Below, one piece after another: positions 1 to 8,628 of a DNA stretch of 39,536 bases. Numbering within the stretch: the first letter of the stretch is position 1; the number at the start of each line of letters is the position of its first letter. The notes below the pieces were generated by a model, which saw nothing but the letters and a program-made list of their open reading frames with translations, was not told where the DNA came from and searched no databases. This DNA is from Pedobacter sp. ASV19 (GTDB taxonomy: Bacteria; Bacteroidota; Bacteroidia; Sphingobacteriales; Sphingobacteriaceae). Where the stretch lies: NCBI RefSeq assembly GCF_016429005.1, contig NZ_JAELTV010000016.1:1-39536 (forward strand), in the 5' to 3' direction. The position numbers and the translations under genes were made by a program.

Positions 1-1
1 G

Positions 2-1735
2 CTGAGAGAGGGCACCAGATATTACAATACCACGACCAAAAAGAATGAATACAATCTTCCTGCTGGTGGTGTTAATGAAAATCAAAACAATTCATTATTT
101 CAGTACAACTGGAAGAATAATTTTGAGTTCAATAAGGTGATCAATGAAAATCATGAAATCGAAGCCCTTGCCGGAGCGGAATTTCGCCGGACAAAGAATC
201 AAACCATAATGACCAGAGGTTTTGGTTATAATGACAGAACCTTAACCAACGAAGATATCTTATTTCCAAACAACTCTAAGCCAGGGCCTTCTAGTCCACT
301 AAGGGCTTATCAGAAAACATGGCTTGAAAATGCTTATGCTTCATTTTACGGTACTCTATCTTATACCTATGACAGAAAATATACCGTTTACGGAAGCATC
401 CGTTATGATGGTTCTGACCTTTTTGGTGTAGACCCTAAGTACAAATATTTACCTATTTACTCCATATCAGGTGCATGGAATGCCAGAGAAGAAGAATTTA
501 TTAAGGACATCAAATGGATTTCCAATTTGCGTGTGAGATCATCTTATGGTATACAAGGAAATATTGATAAGAACACCACTCCATCTGTTGTAGGGAATTA
601 TCAGAGTGGAAATATATTGCCAGGAGGCAACCAGCCAACTATAGACGTGAGTAGCCCGCCGAATCAAAAATTGAGATGGGAAAAAACAGCGACCTTTAAC
701 GCTGCGATAGATTTAGGTGTTTTCAATAATGCCGTTCAGTTTACCTTAGAATATTATAACAGATCAAGCAAAGACCTGATTGGTATCCAGGAGCTGCCTT
801 TGGAGAACGGTTTTGATTTTACCAATACCAATTGGGCACGAGTGAACAACAGGGGGTTGGAGTTAACTATTTCTACCAGAAATATCAGTACAAAAGATTT
901 TCAATGGTGGACAGATTTTAATATTGCGCACAATAAGAGTAAGGTGTTAAGAGAAAATGCCAGTTTGACATCTTTCTCTCCATCCAAAGAAGGCTATCCG
1001 GTAAACGCACTTTTTGTACTTAAAACGTCTGGATTGGATGCCAATGGCATGCCTCAGTTCCTGCAAAATGGTAAAGTAGTTTCACTTGAAAATTTCTTTA
1101 AACTCTATGATCCTTTTGCAGGTAGTGACTTTGAAGGTTTCCTGTCACAGAGCAACCTGTCCAACAGAGAATACCAGAATCTGTTTACTTATGCCGGCGA
1201 TCAGGATCCTAAATATACTGGAGGTTTGGTAAACCGTTTCCGGTATAAGAATTTTGATTTGGCCATATCGGCAACTTTTAACCTGGATCAGATGGTACTG
1301 GCAAGTCCAAGTTATAACCCGGCCACGTTAGACCGTGGGCAAAATTACAGCAGAGATGTATTGAATGTATGGAGTCCGACCAACACCGGATCAACATTGC
1401 CAGGATTTATCGGCGCGGATACAGATGGTGGCAGCAGATGGATGACTTACAATTGGTTAAATGGAGGCGATCCAGCAAATTCTTACAGAAGCCTGGACAT
1501 ATGGGCTAAAAAAATGAGTTATGTGCGCTTAAACAGCATCCGTTTAGGTTATACACTTCCGGCTAAAATTTCAGGTAAAGTTAAGGCCAATAGTTTGCGT
1601 ATCAGTGTAGAAGGTAGAAACATGCTGGTATTTGGATCTGATTACAAAGGTTATTTTGATCCGGAAACCTATGGTAATATCTACGCTCAGCCCATTTCAA
1701 AAAGTATATCCATTGGTTTAAACGCCACGTTTTAA
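2..1735 (+). CDS. SusC/RagA-type TonB-dependent outer-membrane transporter, C-terminal part (5' truncated)
   Basis: The reading frame is open from base 2, so this is the 3' portion of a gene that begins outside the window; about 577 codons remain. The visible protein is rich in aromatic and Asn/Gly residues in alternating patterns, with runs such as YASFYGTLSYTYDRKYTVYGSIRYDGSDL spread over strands, and it ends in Phe (GLNATF), as outer-membrane beta-barrels do. The plug domain, TonB box and signal peptide are missing. SusC-family proteins import oligosaccharides or peptides across the outer membrane with energy from TonB. The partner SusD-type lipoprotein gene follows 11 bases downstream, which makes the assignment firm. 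The substrate cannot be told: no glycoside hydrolase or sensor/anti-sigma gene is visible beside it. A Met at position 137 is internal and is not the start. Confidence 0.93.
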   Translation: MREGTRYYNTTTKKNEYNLPAGGVNENQNNSLFQYNWKNNFEFNKVINENHEIEALAGAEFRRTKNQTIMTRGFGYNDRTLTNEDILFPNNSKPGPSSPLRAYQKTWLENAYASFYGTLSYTYDRKYTVYGSIRYDGSDLFGVDPKYKYLPIYSISGAWNAREEEFIKDIKWISNLRVRSSYGIQGNIDKNTTPSVVGNYQSGNILPGGNQPTIDVSSPPNQKLRWEKTATFNAAIDLGVFNNAVQFTLEYYNRSSKDLIGIQELPLENGFDFTNTNWARVNNRGLELTISTRNISTKDFQWWTDFNIAHNKSKVLRENASLTSFSPSKEGYPVNALFVLKTSGLDANGMPQFLQNGKVVSLENFFKLYDPFAGSDFEGFLSQSNLSNREYQNLFTYAGDQDPKYTGGLVNRFRYKNFDLAISATFNLDQMVLASPSYNPATLDRGQNYSRDVLNVWSPTNTGSTLPGFIGADTDGGSRWMTYNWLNGGDPANSYRSLDIWAKKMSYVRLNSIRLGYTLPAKISGKVKANSLRISVEGRNMLVFGSDYKGYFDPETYGNIYAQPISKSISIGLNATF

Positions 1736-1746
1736 TTTTAAATCAG

Positions 1747-3072
1747 ATGAAGAAATTAATTATATTGAGTTTGGCTGCTGTATTATTAAGCATAAGCAGC
1801 TGCAAAAAATATTTAGATATAGAGCCTGTAGGTAAAGTAATCCCAACTACAGCCAGCGATTTCAGGGCTTTATTGAACACAGGATATTATGGTTTTCCAA
1901 AACACAAAGCTTTGCTGGCCCTACGGACAGATGAATTCTTTTTAAAAGAAACGAGCGATGATTTTTCAGCTGTAAAGGAAATCTACAGCTGGAACGATGT
2001 AAATCCCGACGGCCTGACTGCTCCTTTCCCTTATCTTGCCTTCTATAAATCGATTTTTTATGCGAATGAAGTGATTGTTGACATAGATGCCAAAGCGGGT
2101 GTTTCTGCAGAAACTGCACAAATCAAAGGAGAAGCTTACTTGTTAAGGGCTTATGCAAATTTTGAATTGCTTAACCTCTATGCCAAAGTTTACAACAAAG
2201 CAACTGCAGTTACAGATAAAGGTGTACCCATCTCTACAATAATAGATTTGGAACAGACCTATCCACAGGCTTCTGTTGAAGCGGTATACACACAGATCTT
2301 TGCAGACCTGGCGGCAGGTCAACAGCTGTTAAATGTAGAAAAATGGGATGCTGGACTGAACTATCGTTTCAGTAAAAGAGCAGCCCAGGCCCTGGCAGCA
2401 AGAATTTATGAATTCAGAGGAGAATGGGATAAGGCTCTAACTGCAGCCCAAAATGTTTTACAGGCAAATAATGCACTCGAAGATCTCAATGCAGCTGGAA
2501 GTTTATTGCCAAATAATTATACTTCTAAAGAGAACATTATGTCTATGGAAGATGTGATGGACTCCAGAACTTCTAATGTTGGTGTCATTTCAGACCATTT
2601 ACTGGGCATGTACAACCAGGCAAATGATTTGCGCTTCCCAATGTACTTTGGCCAGTCTGACGGCAGGTATGTTTCTCAAAAAGGGAATTCCAGTGCGCTG
2701 AAAATTACCTTCAGGAATGGAGAGATGTACCTGATTGTAGCAGAAGCAGCCTTGCAAACAGGCAATAAAGATCTGGCTTTACAGCAATTATTGGCTTTAA
2801 AAGCGAAACGCCTGAAGCCGGCTTATTTCCAGACAGAGAAAAATAGAGTATCTGCACTCTCTTCAGCAGATTTGCTGAAAGAGATCTATGCAGAACGTGA
2901 ACGCGAACTGGCTTTGGAAGGACACAGGTGGTATGATTTAAAACGTTACGGACAGCCGGAACTTAAACATACTGTAAGTGGTAAAGAGTATACTTTGCTA
3001 AAAAATGATCCGAGATATACAATAAAGTTCCCAAAAGAAGCTTTGGCTAACAATCCAAACTTACAACAATAG
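1747..3072 (+). CDS. SusD/RagB-family nutrient-binding outer-membrane lipoprotein
   Basis: 441 residues. The N-terminus is a lipoprotein signal (MKKLIILSLAAVLLSISSC) with the lipidated Cys at residue 19, followed by the KKYLDIEP segment typical of SusD proteins. The middle carries TPR-like helices (AEAYLLRAYANFELLNLYAKVYN region), and near the C-terminus is the family hallmark ERERELALEGHRWYDLKRYG. SusD proteins sit on the cell surface as a lid on the SusC channel and capture the substrate. The gene follows the SusC gene by 11 bases and surely shares its transcript. At 441 residues it is somewhat shorter than many SusD proteins. A strong terminator lies just downstream, so the transport pair ends the operon. 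Confidence 0.95.
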   Translation: MKKLIILSLAAVLLSISSCKKYLDIEPVGKVIPTTASDFRALLNTGYYGFPKHKALLALRTDEFFLKETSDDFSAVKEIYSWNDVNPDGLTAPFPYLAFYKSIFYANEVIVDIDAKAGVSAETAQIKGEAYLLRAYANFELLNLYAKVYNKATAVTDKGVPISTIIDLEQTYPQASVEAVYTQIFADLAAGQQLLNVEKWDAGLNYRFSKRAAQALAARIYEFRGEWDKALTAAQNVLQANNALEDLNAAGSLLPNNYTSKENIMSMEDVMDSRTSNVGVISDHLLGMYNQANDLRFPMYFGQSDGRYVSQKGNSSALKITFRNGEMYLIVAEAALQTGNKDLALQQLLALKAKRLKPAYFQTEKNRVSALSSADLLKEIYAERERELALEGHRWYDLKRYGQPELKHTVSGKEYTLLKNDPRYTIKFPKEALANNPNLQQ

Positions 3073-3102
3073 ATATATTAGGTTAGGTGAATAATCTGTT
3101 GG

Positions 3103-3133
3103 CTCCGGTTTCTTTTGAGACCGGAGTTTTTTT
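3103..3133 (+). terminator. Intrinsic terminator after the susCD pair
   Basis: A 10-bp stem (3103-3112 with 3117-3126, one T-G wobble) closed by a TTTT loop is followed by seven T (3127-3133). It lies 30 bases after the SusD stop and 31 bases before the response-regulator start, so it separates the two units. Confidence 0.85.
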
Positions 3134-3164
3134 GTAAATTTACAGCTGGTATTTCGAAACAACC

Positions 3165-3890
3165 ATGACTGTACTGATTATAGAAGATGAAGAACTGGCA
3201 GCACAGGAGCTGAAAAGTATGCTGCTTGAATCCGATCCGGGCATAGAAGTATTGGGCATGATCGAAACCGTTGCAGGAGCTGTTCAATGGCTCAAAAACC
3301 ATCGGGCAGACCTGATCTTTATGGATATCCATCTGGGAGACGGAGAAAGTTTTCAGATCTTTCAGCAGGTACAGATCCAAAGCCCGGTTGTATTTACCAC
3401 CGCTTACGACCAATATACTTTAAAAGCTTTTAAACATCAGGGCGTAGATTATCTGCTGAAGCCTTTTGATAAGGAAGATGTTGTTCTGGCCATCAAAAAA
3501 GTACAAGGTCTGCAGCAACAAGGCACAGTTGCCACTGTGGTTTATCCCAGAACACGCTTTATGGTCAAAATGGGGACCCGCCTTAAAGCCGTTCAAGCCC
3601 ATGAAATTGCCTATTTTATGGCCGATGATAAGTATCTGTTCCTGGTTACCCGTGATCAGCAAAGCTATATTATAGAAGAAACGATCACCAGCCTGGAACC
3701 TCAGTTGTCTACCGCCGATTTTTTCAGGATCAACCGGAAATTCATCATTCACATAGATTCCATTAAAGAAATGTATAAGGTTTCCAGAAACAGGGTCAGG
3801 GTGGTACTGGATCCGGAACCGGAGCAGAATCCGCAAGTATTGGTTACAGAAGAACGTGCAGAGGCCTTTAAGGCTTGGCTGAACCTGTAG
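3165..3890 (+). CDS. LytTR-family response regulator (orphan)
   Basis: 241 residues. Residues 1-120 are a receiver domain: acidic pocket IIEDEE (about 6-10), phospho-acceptor Asp54 in IFMDIHLG, the conserved T/S in VVFTTAYD, and Lys in YLLKPF. Residues about 135-240 form a LytTR DNA-binding domain (MVKMGTRLKAVQAHEIAYFMADD, then FFRINRKFIIHIDSI). Such proteins are phosphorylated by LytS/YpdA-type membrane histidine kinases and bind paired direct repeats in promoters. No kinase gene is visible on either side, so the partner must be elsewhere. It is separated from susCD by a terminator, so a role in regulating that pair is possible but unproved. The gene ends 87 bases before the DUF2723 gene. 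Confidence 0.92.
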   Translation: MTVLIIEDEELAAQELKSMLLESDPGIEVLGMIETVAGAVQWLKNHRADLIFMDIHLGDGESFQIFQQVQIQSPVVFTTAYDQYTLKAFKHQGVDYLLKPFDKEDVVLAIKKVQGLQQQGTVATVVYPRTRFMVKMGTRLKAVQAHEIAYFMADDKYLFLVTRDQQSYIIEETITSLEPQLSTADFFRINRKFIIHIDSIKEMYKVSRNRVRVVLDPEPEQNPQVLVTEERAEAFKAWLNL

Positions 3891-3941
3891 TATTTTAACA
3901 TTCTTTAACACTAATTAACAACTCCTACACAGTGATATAAC

Positions 3942-3949
3942 TAATTTTG
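3942..3949 (+). promoter_or_regulatory. Bacteroidota -7 element (TAATTTTG) upstream of the DUF2723 gene
   Basis: The octamer matches the TAnnTTTG consensus of the Bacteroidota primary sigma factor. It would place transcription start about 25 bases before the ATG at 3978. No TTTG -33 element is seen at the usual 19-21 base spacing, so this is a partial match. Confidence 0.4.
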
Positions 3950-3977
3950 ATAAACTGCCAAATTAAAATTAGAGCTC

Positions 3978-6965
3978 ATGAAACATTACCAACGCATCAA
4001 TAATCTCCTCGGATTTGTTCTATTCTCTGTTGCCCTTATTGTTTATTGGTTAACCATGGAACCCACCGTCAGCTTCTGGGACTGCGGAGAATTTCTCTCT
4101 GCCTCCAATAAGCTGCAGGTAGGGCATCAGCCCGGAGCACCTTTGTTTTTGATGATTGGTAAAATGTTCTCTCTGCTGGCACTCGGACATACCGGAAGAA
4201 TTGCCTATTGGACCAATTTCCTCTCCGTAGTGGCCAGCGCGGCAACAATTATGTTCTTATTCTGGACCATCACAGCCCTGGCTTCAAAGGTATTTGTAAA
4301 GAAACAAAGCCAACCTGAAATGTGGGCTATTCTGGCTGCAGGAGCTATAGGTGCACTGGCTTATACTTTTTCAGATACCTTTTGGTTTTCTGCAGTAGAG
4401 TCGGAAGTTTACGCTTTGTCAATTCTGTTTACGGCCATTACGTTCTGGGCCATTCTGAAATGGGAAAGAGAATTGGATGACCGCTGGCTGGTGTTTATTG
4501 CTTTTATGATAGGCCTTTCTATCGGCGTACATTTGCTCAGCTTACTAACTATACCGGCAGTTGTGCTGATCTATTATTTTAAAAAGACAAGTCAGTCAAA
4601 TTGGAAGGGGCTACTGAAAGCTTTTGCAATCGGATGCGTACTGGTGGGTACCGTACAATTCTTTCTGATCCAGTACCTGGTGTTGCTGGCCGCTAAATTC
4701 GATCTGTTCTTTGTCAACCAGCTGGGCACGGCTTTTGGTGCTGGAGCCTTATTTTTTCTGTTGCTGGTTGCAGCAGCACTAATCGCCGGAATTCTGTATA
4801 CTGTAAAAACAAAAAAATATGAGTTAAACCTGGGCTTAATCTGCCTGACCTGTTTATTGATCGGTTATAGTTCTTACTTTCTGATCATCATCAGGGCCAA
4901 TGCCAAGACCAGTCTGAACCTGAGCAATCCAGACAATGCCTTTGGCTTATATGATTACCTTGGCCGTACCAGTTATGGCGAAACGCCATTGGTTTATGGA
5001 CAAACCTTTGATGCTAAAGTGACCGATAATACAATTAACGGAAAAACCTATAGAAGGGGCCCTTCGAAATATGAAGTGTCTGGCAACAATTATAAAACCA
5101 CTTATGACAAGAATCAGCTGTTTCCCCGGATGTACAGCAGCCGGGCAGACCATGTACAATTTTATCGCCAATGGCTCAATATGGGAGAAGATGAGCATCC
5201 TTCCTTCTTACAAAATCTAAGTTTTTTCTCCACTTACCAAGTTGGTTTTATGTACTGGCGCTATTTCTTATGGAATTTTGCAGGGAAACAGAACGATGTA
5301 CAAAGTCAGGGCGAAATACAGAATGGCAACTGGATTACCGGAATCAAGGTATTAGACAAAGCCAGACTGGGCAGTCAGACGCATTTACCAGCTTCTGTTG
5401 TAGAGAATAAAGGCCATAATGTATTTTATGGATTGCCCCTGTTGCTGGGTGTTATTGGCATGATCTGGTTGTATCGGAAGAGTAAATCTATGAGTATAGT
5501 CCTTGCGGCACTGTTCTTCTTTACAGGTCTGGCGATCATTCTGTACCTGAACCAGGATCCCTTGCAGGTGAGAGAAAGAGATTATGCCTATGTTGGCTCT
5601 TTTTATGCCTTTGCCATCTGGATCGGTCTTGGTGTGTTGGGTATAAAGGAATTTCTGGGCAGATGGGCTGCACCGAAATGGAGCTTGGTCATGGCTGCAG
5701 GCTTATGTCTGGTTGTTCCTTATCTGATGGGAACCGCCGGCTGGGATGACCATGACCGTTCGGGAAAAACTACAGCTTTGGATTGGGCAAAGAACTATTT
5801 GAATTCCTGTGCCAAGGATGCCATTTTATTTACCACGGCCGACAATGATACATTTCCTTTATGGTATGCTCAGGAGGTGGAAGGGTTCAGAACGGATGTG
5901 AGAGTGGTTAATATCCAATATCTGTCAGATCCGGCCTATATTACCCAAATGAAAAAACGACTTCGCCAATCGGCACCATTGCCGATCAGTATGAACGAAG
6001 ATCAGTATAAAGCAGGGCTGAGGGATGTATTTCCATATGTGGATTATGGTTTGAAAGACAGTGTTGAGCTCTCTGATCTTTTTGCGGTAATGACTTCCGA
6101 TCAGAAAGCGGACCAGGTGGAAATGAACGATGGCAGTTACGCCAATTTTGTTCCGTCAAGGAAATTAAAACTCAGCATCAACAAAACAGCTTTACTGGAA
6201 TCCAATATCATCAGGAAGGAAGACAGTGATAAGCTGACAGATGTAATGGAATGGGATTTTAAAAAGAACTATGCAACCAAGCCAGATCTGGCCATCTTTG
6301 ACATCCTGGTACACAACAACTGGAAACGGCCAGTGTATTTTGAAAGCTCGGTGTCTAATGACACTTATATGGGGTTAGATAAGTACCTTTATCTGGAAGG
6401 TTATGCCTACCGTCTTTTGCCCTTTAAAACAGATAAAAAAGACAAAGAAGAGCGGACTCATACTTCTGTGATGTACAGCAATGTGATGAATAAACTGGAG
6501 TTTTCCGGATTTAAGACAGCAGCTTATATGGATCCTGAAAGCAGGAGGGTATTGGATCAGACCTGGAGATTGCACAATACGCTGGCCGGAAATCTCCTGG
6601 CAGAAGGGAAAAAGACAGAAGCACACAGACTGATGGTCAAAAGCCTGGATGAACTTCCGGTAAAAAACTATTCCATCAGAGACAGTATCCTCAGGCTGGG
6701 TACCATCACGAATCTATATGATCAGCAGGACTTTGCCCGGGCCGGCAAACTGACCACTGAAACAGCCAACTTCCTTGCGGGAGAACTTCATTATATGGTG
6801 TCTTTAGAACCTAAATTTCAGGAGGCTTACCTGGAAGATGCCCGCCTCGGCTTTTCTGTACTGCAGGAACTTGGGAAACTGACAGAACAATACGGTCAGA
6901 CGGAACAACATAAGAAGATTATGGAGCAGCTTTCTATGCTGCAAAGGGTATCTTCAGGCGTATAG
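3978..6965 (+). CDS. DUF2723-family multi-pass membrane protein, GT-C-type glycosyltransferase-like
   Basis: 995 residues. The N-terminal half has about ten hydrophobic membrane segments. The family signature is near the N-terminus: MEPTVSFWDCGEFL, with acidic Asp35 and Glu38 after the first membrane helix, then KLQVGHQPGAPLFL. This layout (acidic residues in the first external loop) resembles protein O-mannosyltransferases of the GT-C fold. The C-terminal half (about 600-995) is soluble and ends in a helical, TPR-like segment. DUF2723 proteins are related to eukaryotic TMEM260, a protein O-mannosyltransferase. Bacteroidota carry out general O-glycosylation of exported proteins, so a role in periplasmic protein glycosylation is a reasonable inference, not a demonstrated function. 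It appears to be a single-gene unit. The start is the first ATG before the membrane helix. Confidence 0.85.
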   Translation: MKHYQRINNLLGFVLFSVALIVYWLTMEPTVSFWDCGEFLSASNKLQVGHQPGAPLFLMIGKMFSLLALGHTGRIAYWTNFLSVVASAATIMFLFWTITALASKVFVKKQSQPEMWAILAAGAIGALAYTFSDTFWFSAVESEVYALSILFTAITFWAILKWERELDDRWLVFIAFMIGLSIGVHLLSLLTIPAVVLIYYFKKTSQSNWKGLLKAFAIGCVLVGTVQFFLIQYLVLLAAKFDLFFVNQLGTAFGAGALFFLLLVAAALIAGILYTVKTKKYELNLGLICLTCLLIGYSSYFLIIIRANAKTSLNLSNPDNAFGLYDYLGRTSYGETPLVYGQTFDAKVTDNTINGKTYRRGPSKYEVSGNNYKTTYDKNQLFPRMYSSRADHVQFYRQWLNMGEDEHPSFLQNLSFFSTYQVGFMYWRYFLWNFAGKQNDVQSQGEIQNGNWITGIKVLDKARLGSQTHLPASVVENKGHNVFYGLPLLLGVIGMIWLYRKSKSMSIVLAALFFFTGLAIILYLNQDPLQVRERDYAYVGSFYAFAIWIGLGVLGIKEFLGRWAAPKWSLVMAAGLCLVVPYLMGTAGWDDHDRSGKTTALDWAKNYLNSCAKDAILFTTADNDTFPLWYAQEVEGFRTDVRVVNIQYLSDPAYITQMKKRLRQSAPLPISMNEDQYKAGLRDVFPYVDYGLKDSVELSDLFAVMTSDQKADQVEMNDGSYANFVPSRKLKLSINKTALLESNIIRKEDSDKLTDVMEWDFKKNYATKPDLAIFDILVHNNWKRPVYFESSVSNDTYMGLDKYLYLEGYAYRLLPFKTDKKDKEERTHTSVMYSNVMNKLEFSGFKTAAYMDPESRRVLDQTWRLHNTLAGNLLAEGKKTEAHRLMVKSLDELPVKNYSIRDSILRLGTITNLYDQQDFARAGKLTTETANFLAGELHYMVSLEPKFQEAYLEDARLGFSVLQELGKLTEQYGQTEQHKKIMEQLSMLQRVSSGV

Positions 6966-6995
6966 GGATAAATCCTTCCAAAGACTTTGCCCGGC

Positions 6996-7026
6996 TTTGT
7001 TATTTGAGTTAAAGTATATAGCTTTA
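6996..7026 (+). promoter_or_regulatory. Candidate promoter TTTG-N19-TAGCTTTA just before the 204-residue gene
   Basis: TTTG at 6996-6999 and TAGCTTTA at 7019-7026 are 19 bases apart, close to the TTTG-N19-TAnnTTTG consensus (last base differs). The -7 element ends only four bases before the ATG at 7031, so transcription would begin at or within the start codon. Confidence 0.35.
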
Positions 7027-7030
7027 TTCA

Positions 7031-7645
7031 ATGATGAAGGAAGAGCAACCTAATGAGGAAGATGTATTGCTGGGCGTGGTGTCTCATGTGCTGAGTTTTA
7101 CATTGGGTGAGTTTTGCAAGTATGGCTATCTGCTGGCTTTTGAAAAGGACCTGTCCGATTTAAAAGGTTTGGTAGATGCCGCTTCTATGTATGAGAATGA
7201 CTATGAAGTTTTGGAGGGTGTAAAAGATCCTGCAGTTCAACTCTTACTGCAGTCTTCGGACAAGGTTTTTAATTGCATTAAAACCTACCTGATGATCAAT
7301 TCGCTGGATGAATTTGAAGTCATGACGAATGAAGAGTTTAATCAGCATGCATCCAATAACTATCATTTTTATGTGGACCAGCCTTTGGGCCAATCCTATA
7401 AAGAGTTGATGGAGGAAACCTGTCACCTGTATTTTTCATTAATGCATATGATTTATCATACCTGTTGTCAGCTTGATCTTGGACGGATCGATTTACCGGA
7501 TGAATTATTTGATGATTTTTATACCGGATTTCTGGACGTTATTGATGGCTGCAGGACGCCAACAGAAGACAAGAACATTAAACTACTTTATGATCTGCTC
7601 TTCGAACTGAACCAGGATATGAAACGAATGGAAGAACTGCGCTAA
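7031..7645 (+). CDS. Uncharacterised acidic helical protein
   Basis: 204 residues; I do not recognise the family. The sequence is acidic and predicted mostly helical, without signal peptide or membrane segment, so a cytoplasmic location is likely. It holds several Cys (KVFNCIKTYL, EETCHLYF, HTCCQLDL) and His (LMHMIYHTC) but no clear metal motif. The start is one of two adjacent ATG codons (7031 or 7034). It stands alone on the plus strand after the DUF2723 gene (65-base gap). Its stop overlaps the stop of the convergent serine-hydrolase gene by four bases. Coding character is supported by the uninterrupted frame and by composition like its neighbours. No function can be given. Confidence 0.75.
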   Translation: MMKEEQPNEEDVLLGVVSHVLSFTLGEFCKYGYLLAFEKDLSDLKGLVDAASMYENDYEVLEGVKDPAVQLLLQSSDKVFNCIKTYLMINSLDEFEVMTNEEFNQHASNNYHFYVDQPLGQSYKELMEETCHLYFSLMHMIYHTCCQLDLGRIDLPDELFDDFYTGFLDVIDGCRTPTEDKNIKLLYDLLFELNQDMKRMEELR

Positions 7646-8565
7646 TTCAGGTTGTATTTCTCCATTCCTGTTGCGGGTACCCAGCTGGATGCGGGTTCAT
7701 AGTAATGCCAAAGCATCCGGCTCAGGTTTCTGATCAGTACCCAACCCTCATTGGATGCAGTCCAGGAGATATCCTTTTGTTTTTTTGTAGTGACACAAAA
7801 TACATAATCTCCATGAGGTGCATTGACCAGTACCACTTCAGAGCGGGCTTCGTCTACTGCACCTGATTTCGAAGCGGCCTGAATATAAGGCGGAATTTGA
7901 GATAATGCCTCCTGGTCAAAATAGATCCGGATCAGGTTCCGGTAGATGCGTTCTGAGGCGGCTTCATTAACCAGTTTCCCATTTCTGATCAGGGTAAGCA
8001 GGGTTGCCATTTCTTTAGGGGTGGTCTGGCCCCAGCCATATTTTTTCTGATTTTCCTGTCTGCCGGGAGTTCTGGAATTGACACGTGTATAGGTTAAGCC
8101 ATATTGAGCCATCAGGTCATTGATTGCCGTACCTGTTCCGGCCAGAGATTGTGCCCAAAGACTTGCGGTGTTATCACTGGTGGTGATCATGAGCATGAGT
8201 ACCTTCGAAAGTGCAATCTGTTCCCCATTTTTGAAACTGCCTAAAATGTCTTCACCTGCATAAAGTAAGCTGTCTTTATAGGTCAGCACACTTTTGTAAT
8301 CCAGCTGGCCTTTTTCAATCTGATTAAATACGCCAGCCGTAATGGCTACCTTAACCATACTGGCCGTAGGAAAGATGCTGTCTGCATTGATTCCTGCAGA
8401 TTTGCCTGTTTTGAGATTTTTAACGTAGATTCCGACATCCCCATTAAAGCCCTTAACAAGTTGCCGGAGCATTTGCTCAAGTTTAGGGTCGCGGGTCTCT
8501 GTTTGTGCAAATACAGCAAAACTCAGCCAGGCCAGGCCTAATGTCAGCAGAATGGTTCTCATCAT
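7642..8565 (-). CDS. Class A beta-lactamase-like serine hydrolase (exported)
   Basis: 307 residues. A type I signal peptide (about 1-20, ending FAVFA before QTETRD) sends it to the periplasm. The penicillin-recognising fold motifs are present at class A-like positions: SMVK (Ser69-Lys72), SDN (130-132) and KSG (233-235). The omega-loop Glu of class A enzymes (Glu166 in an ExxLN context) is not evident; that stretch reads NSRTPGRQENQKKYGWG. True beta-lactamases use that Glu for deacylation, so this may be a divergent lactamase, a slow or penicillin-binding variant, or a hydrolase of other substrates. It is transcribed alone; its 3' end overlaps the stop of the convergent 7031 gene by four bases. 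No ampR-like regulator is adjacent. Confidence 0.85.
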   Translation of the reverse strand: MMRTILLTLGLAWLSFAVFAQTETRDPKLEQMLRQLVKGFNGDVGIYVKNLKTGKSAGINADSIFPTASMVKVAITAGVFNQIEKGQLDYKSVLTYKDSLLYAGEDILGSFKNGEQIALSKVLMLMITTSDNTASLWAQSLAGTGTAINDLMAQYGLTYTRVNSRTPGRQENQKKYGWGQTTPKEMATLLTLIRNGKLVNEAASERIYRNLIRIYFDQEALSQIPPYIQAASKSGAVDEARSEVVLVNAPHGDYVFCVTTKKQKDISWTASNEGWVLIRNLSRMLWHYYEPASSWVPATGMEKYNLN

Positions 8566-8581
8566 ACTTTAAATCCGGAGC

Positions 8582-8611
8582 AAAAAAAAAAGCCCCTGTT
8601 TTACAGGAGCT
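8582..8611 (-). terminator. Intrinsic terminator for the DUF3276 gene (minus strand)
   Basis: On the minus strand, an 8-position stem (8604-8611 with 8591-8598, one mismatch) with a 5-base loop runs into ten U (the A run 8582-8591). It lies 18 bases past the stop of the gene ending at 8629. Confidence 0.75.
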
Positions 8612-8628
8612 CATTTATATGATATAAT

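Noticed and set aside
137-139. The first ATG of the SusC frame as a start.
   Set aside because: The same frame is open and SusC-like back to base 2, so this Met is internal to a truncated gene.
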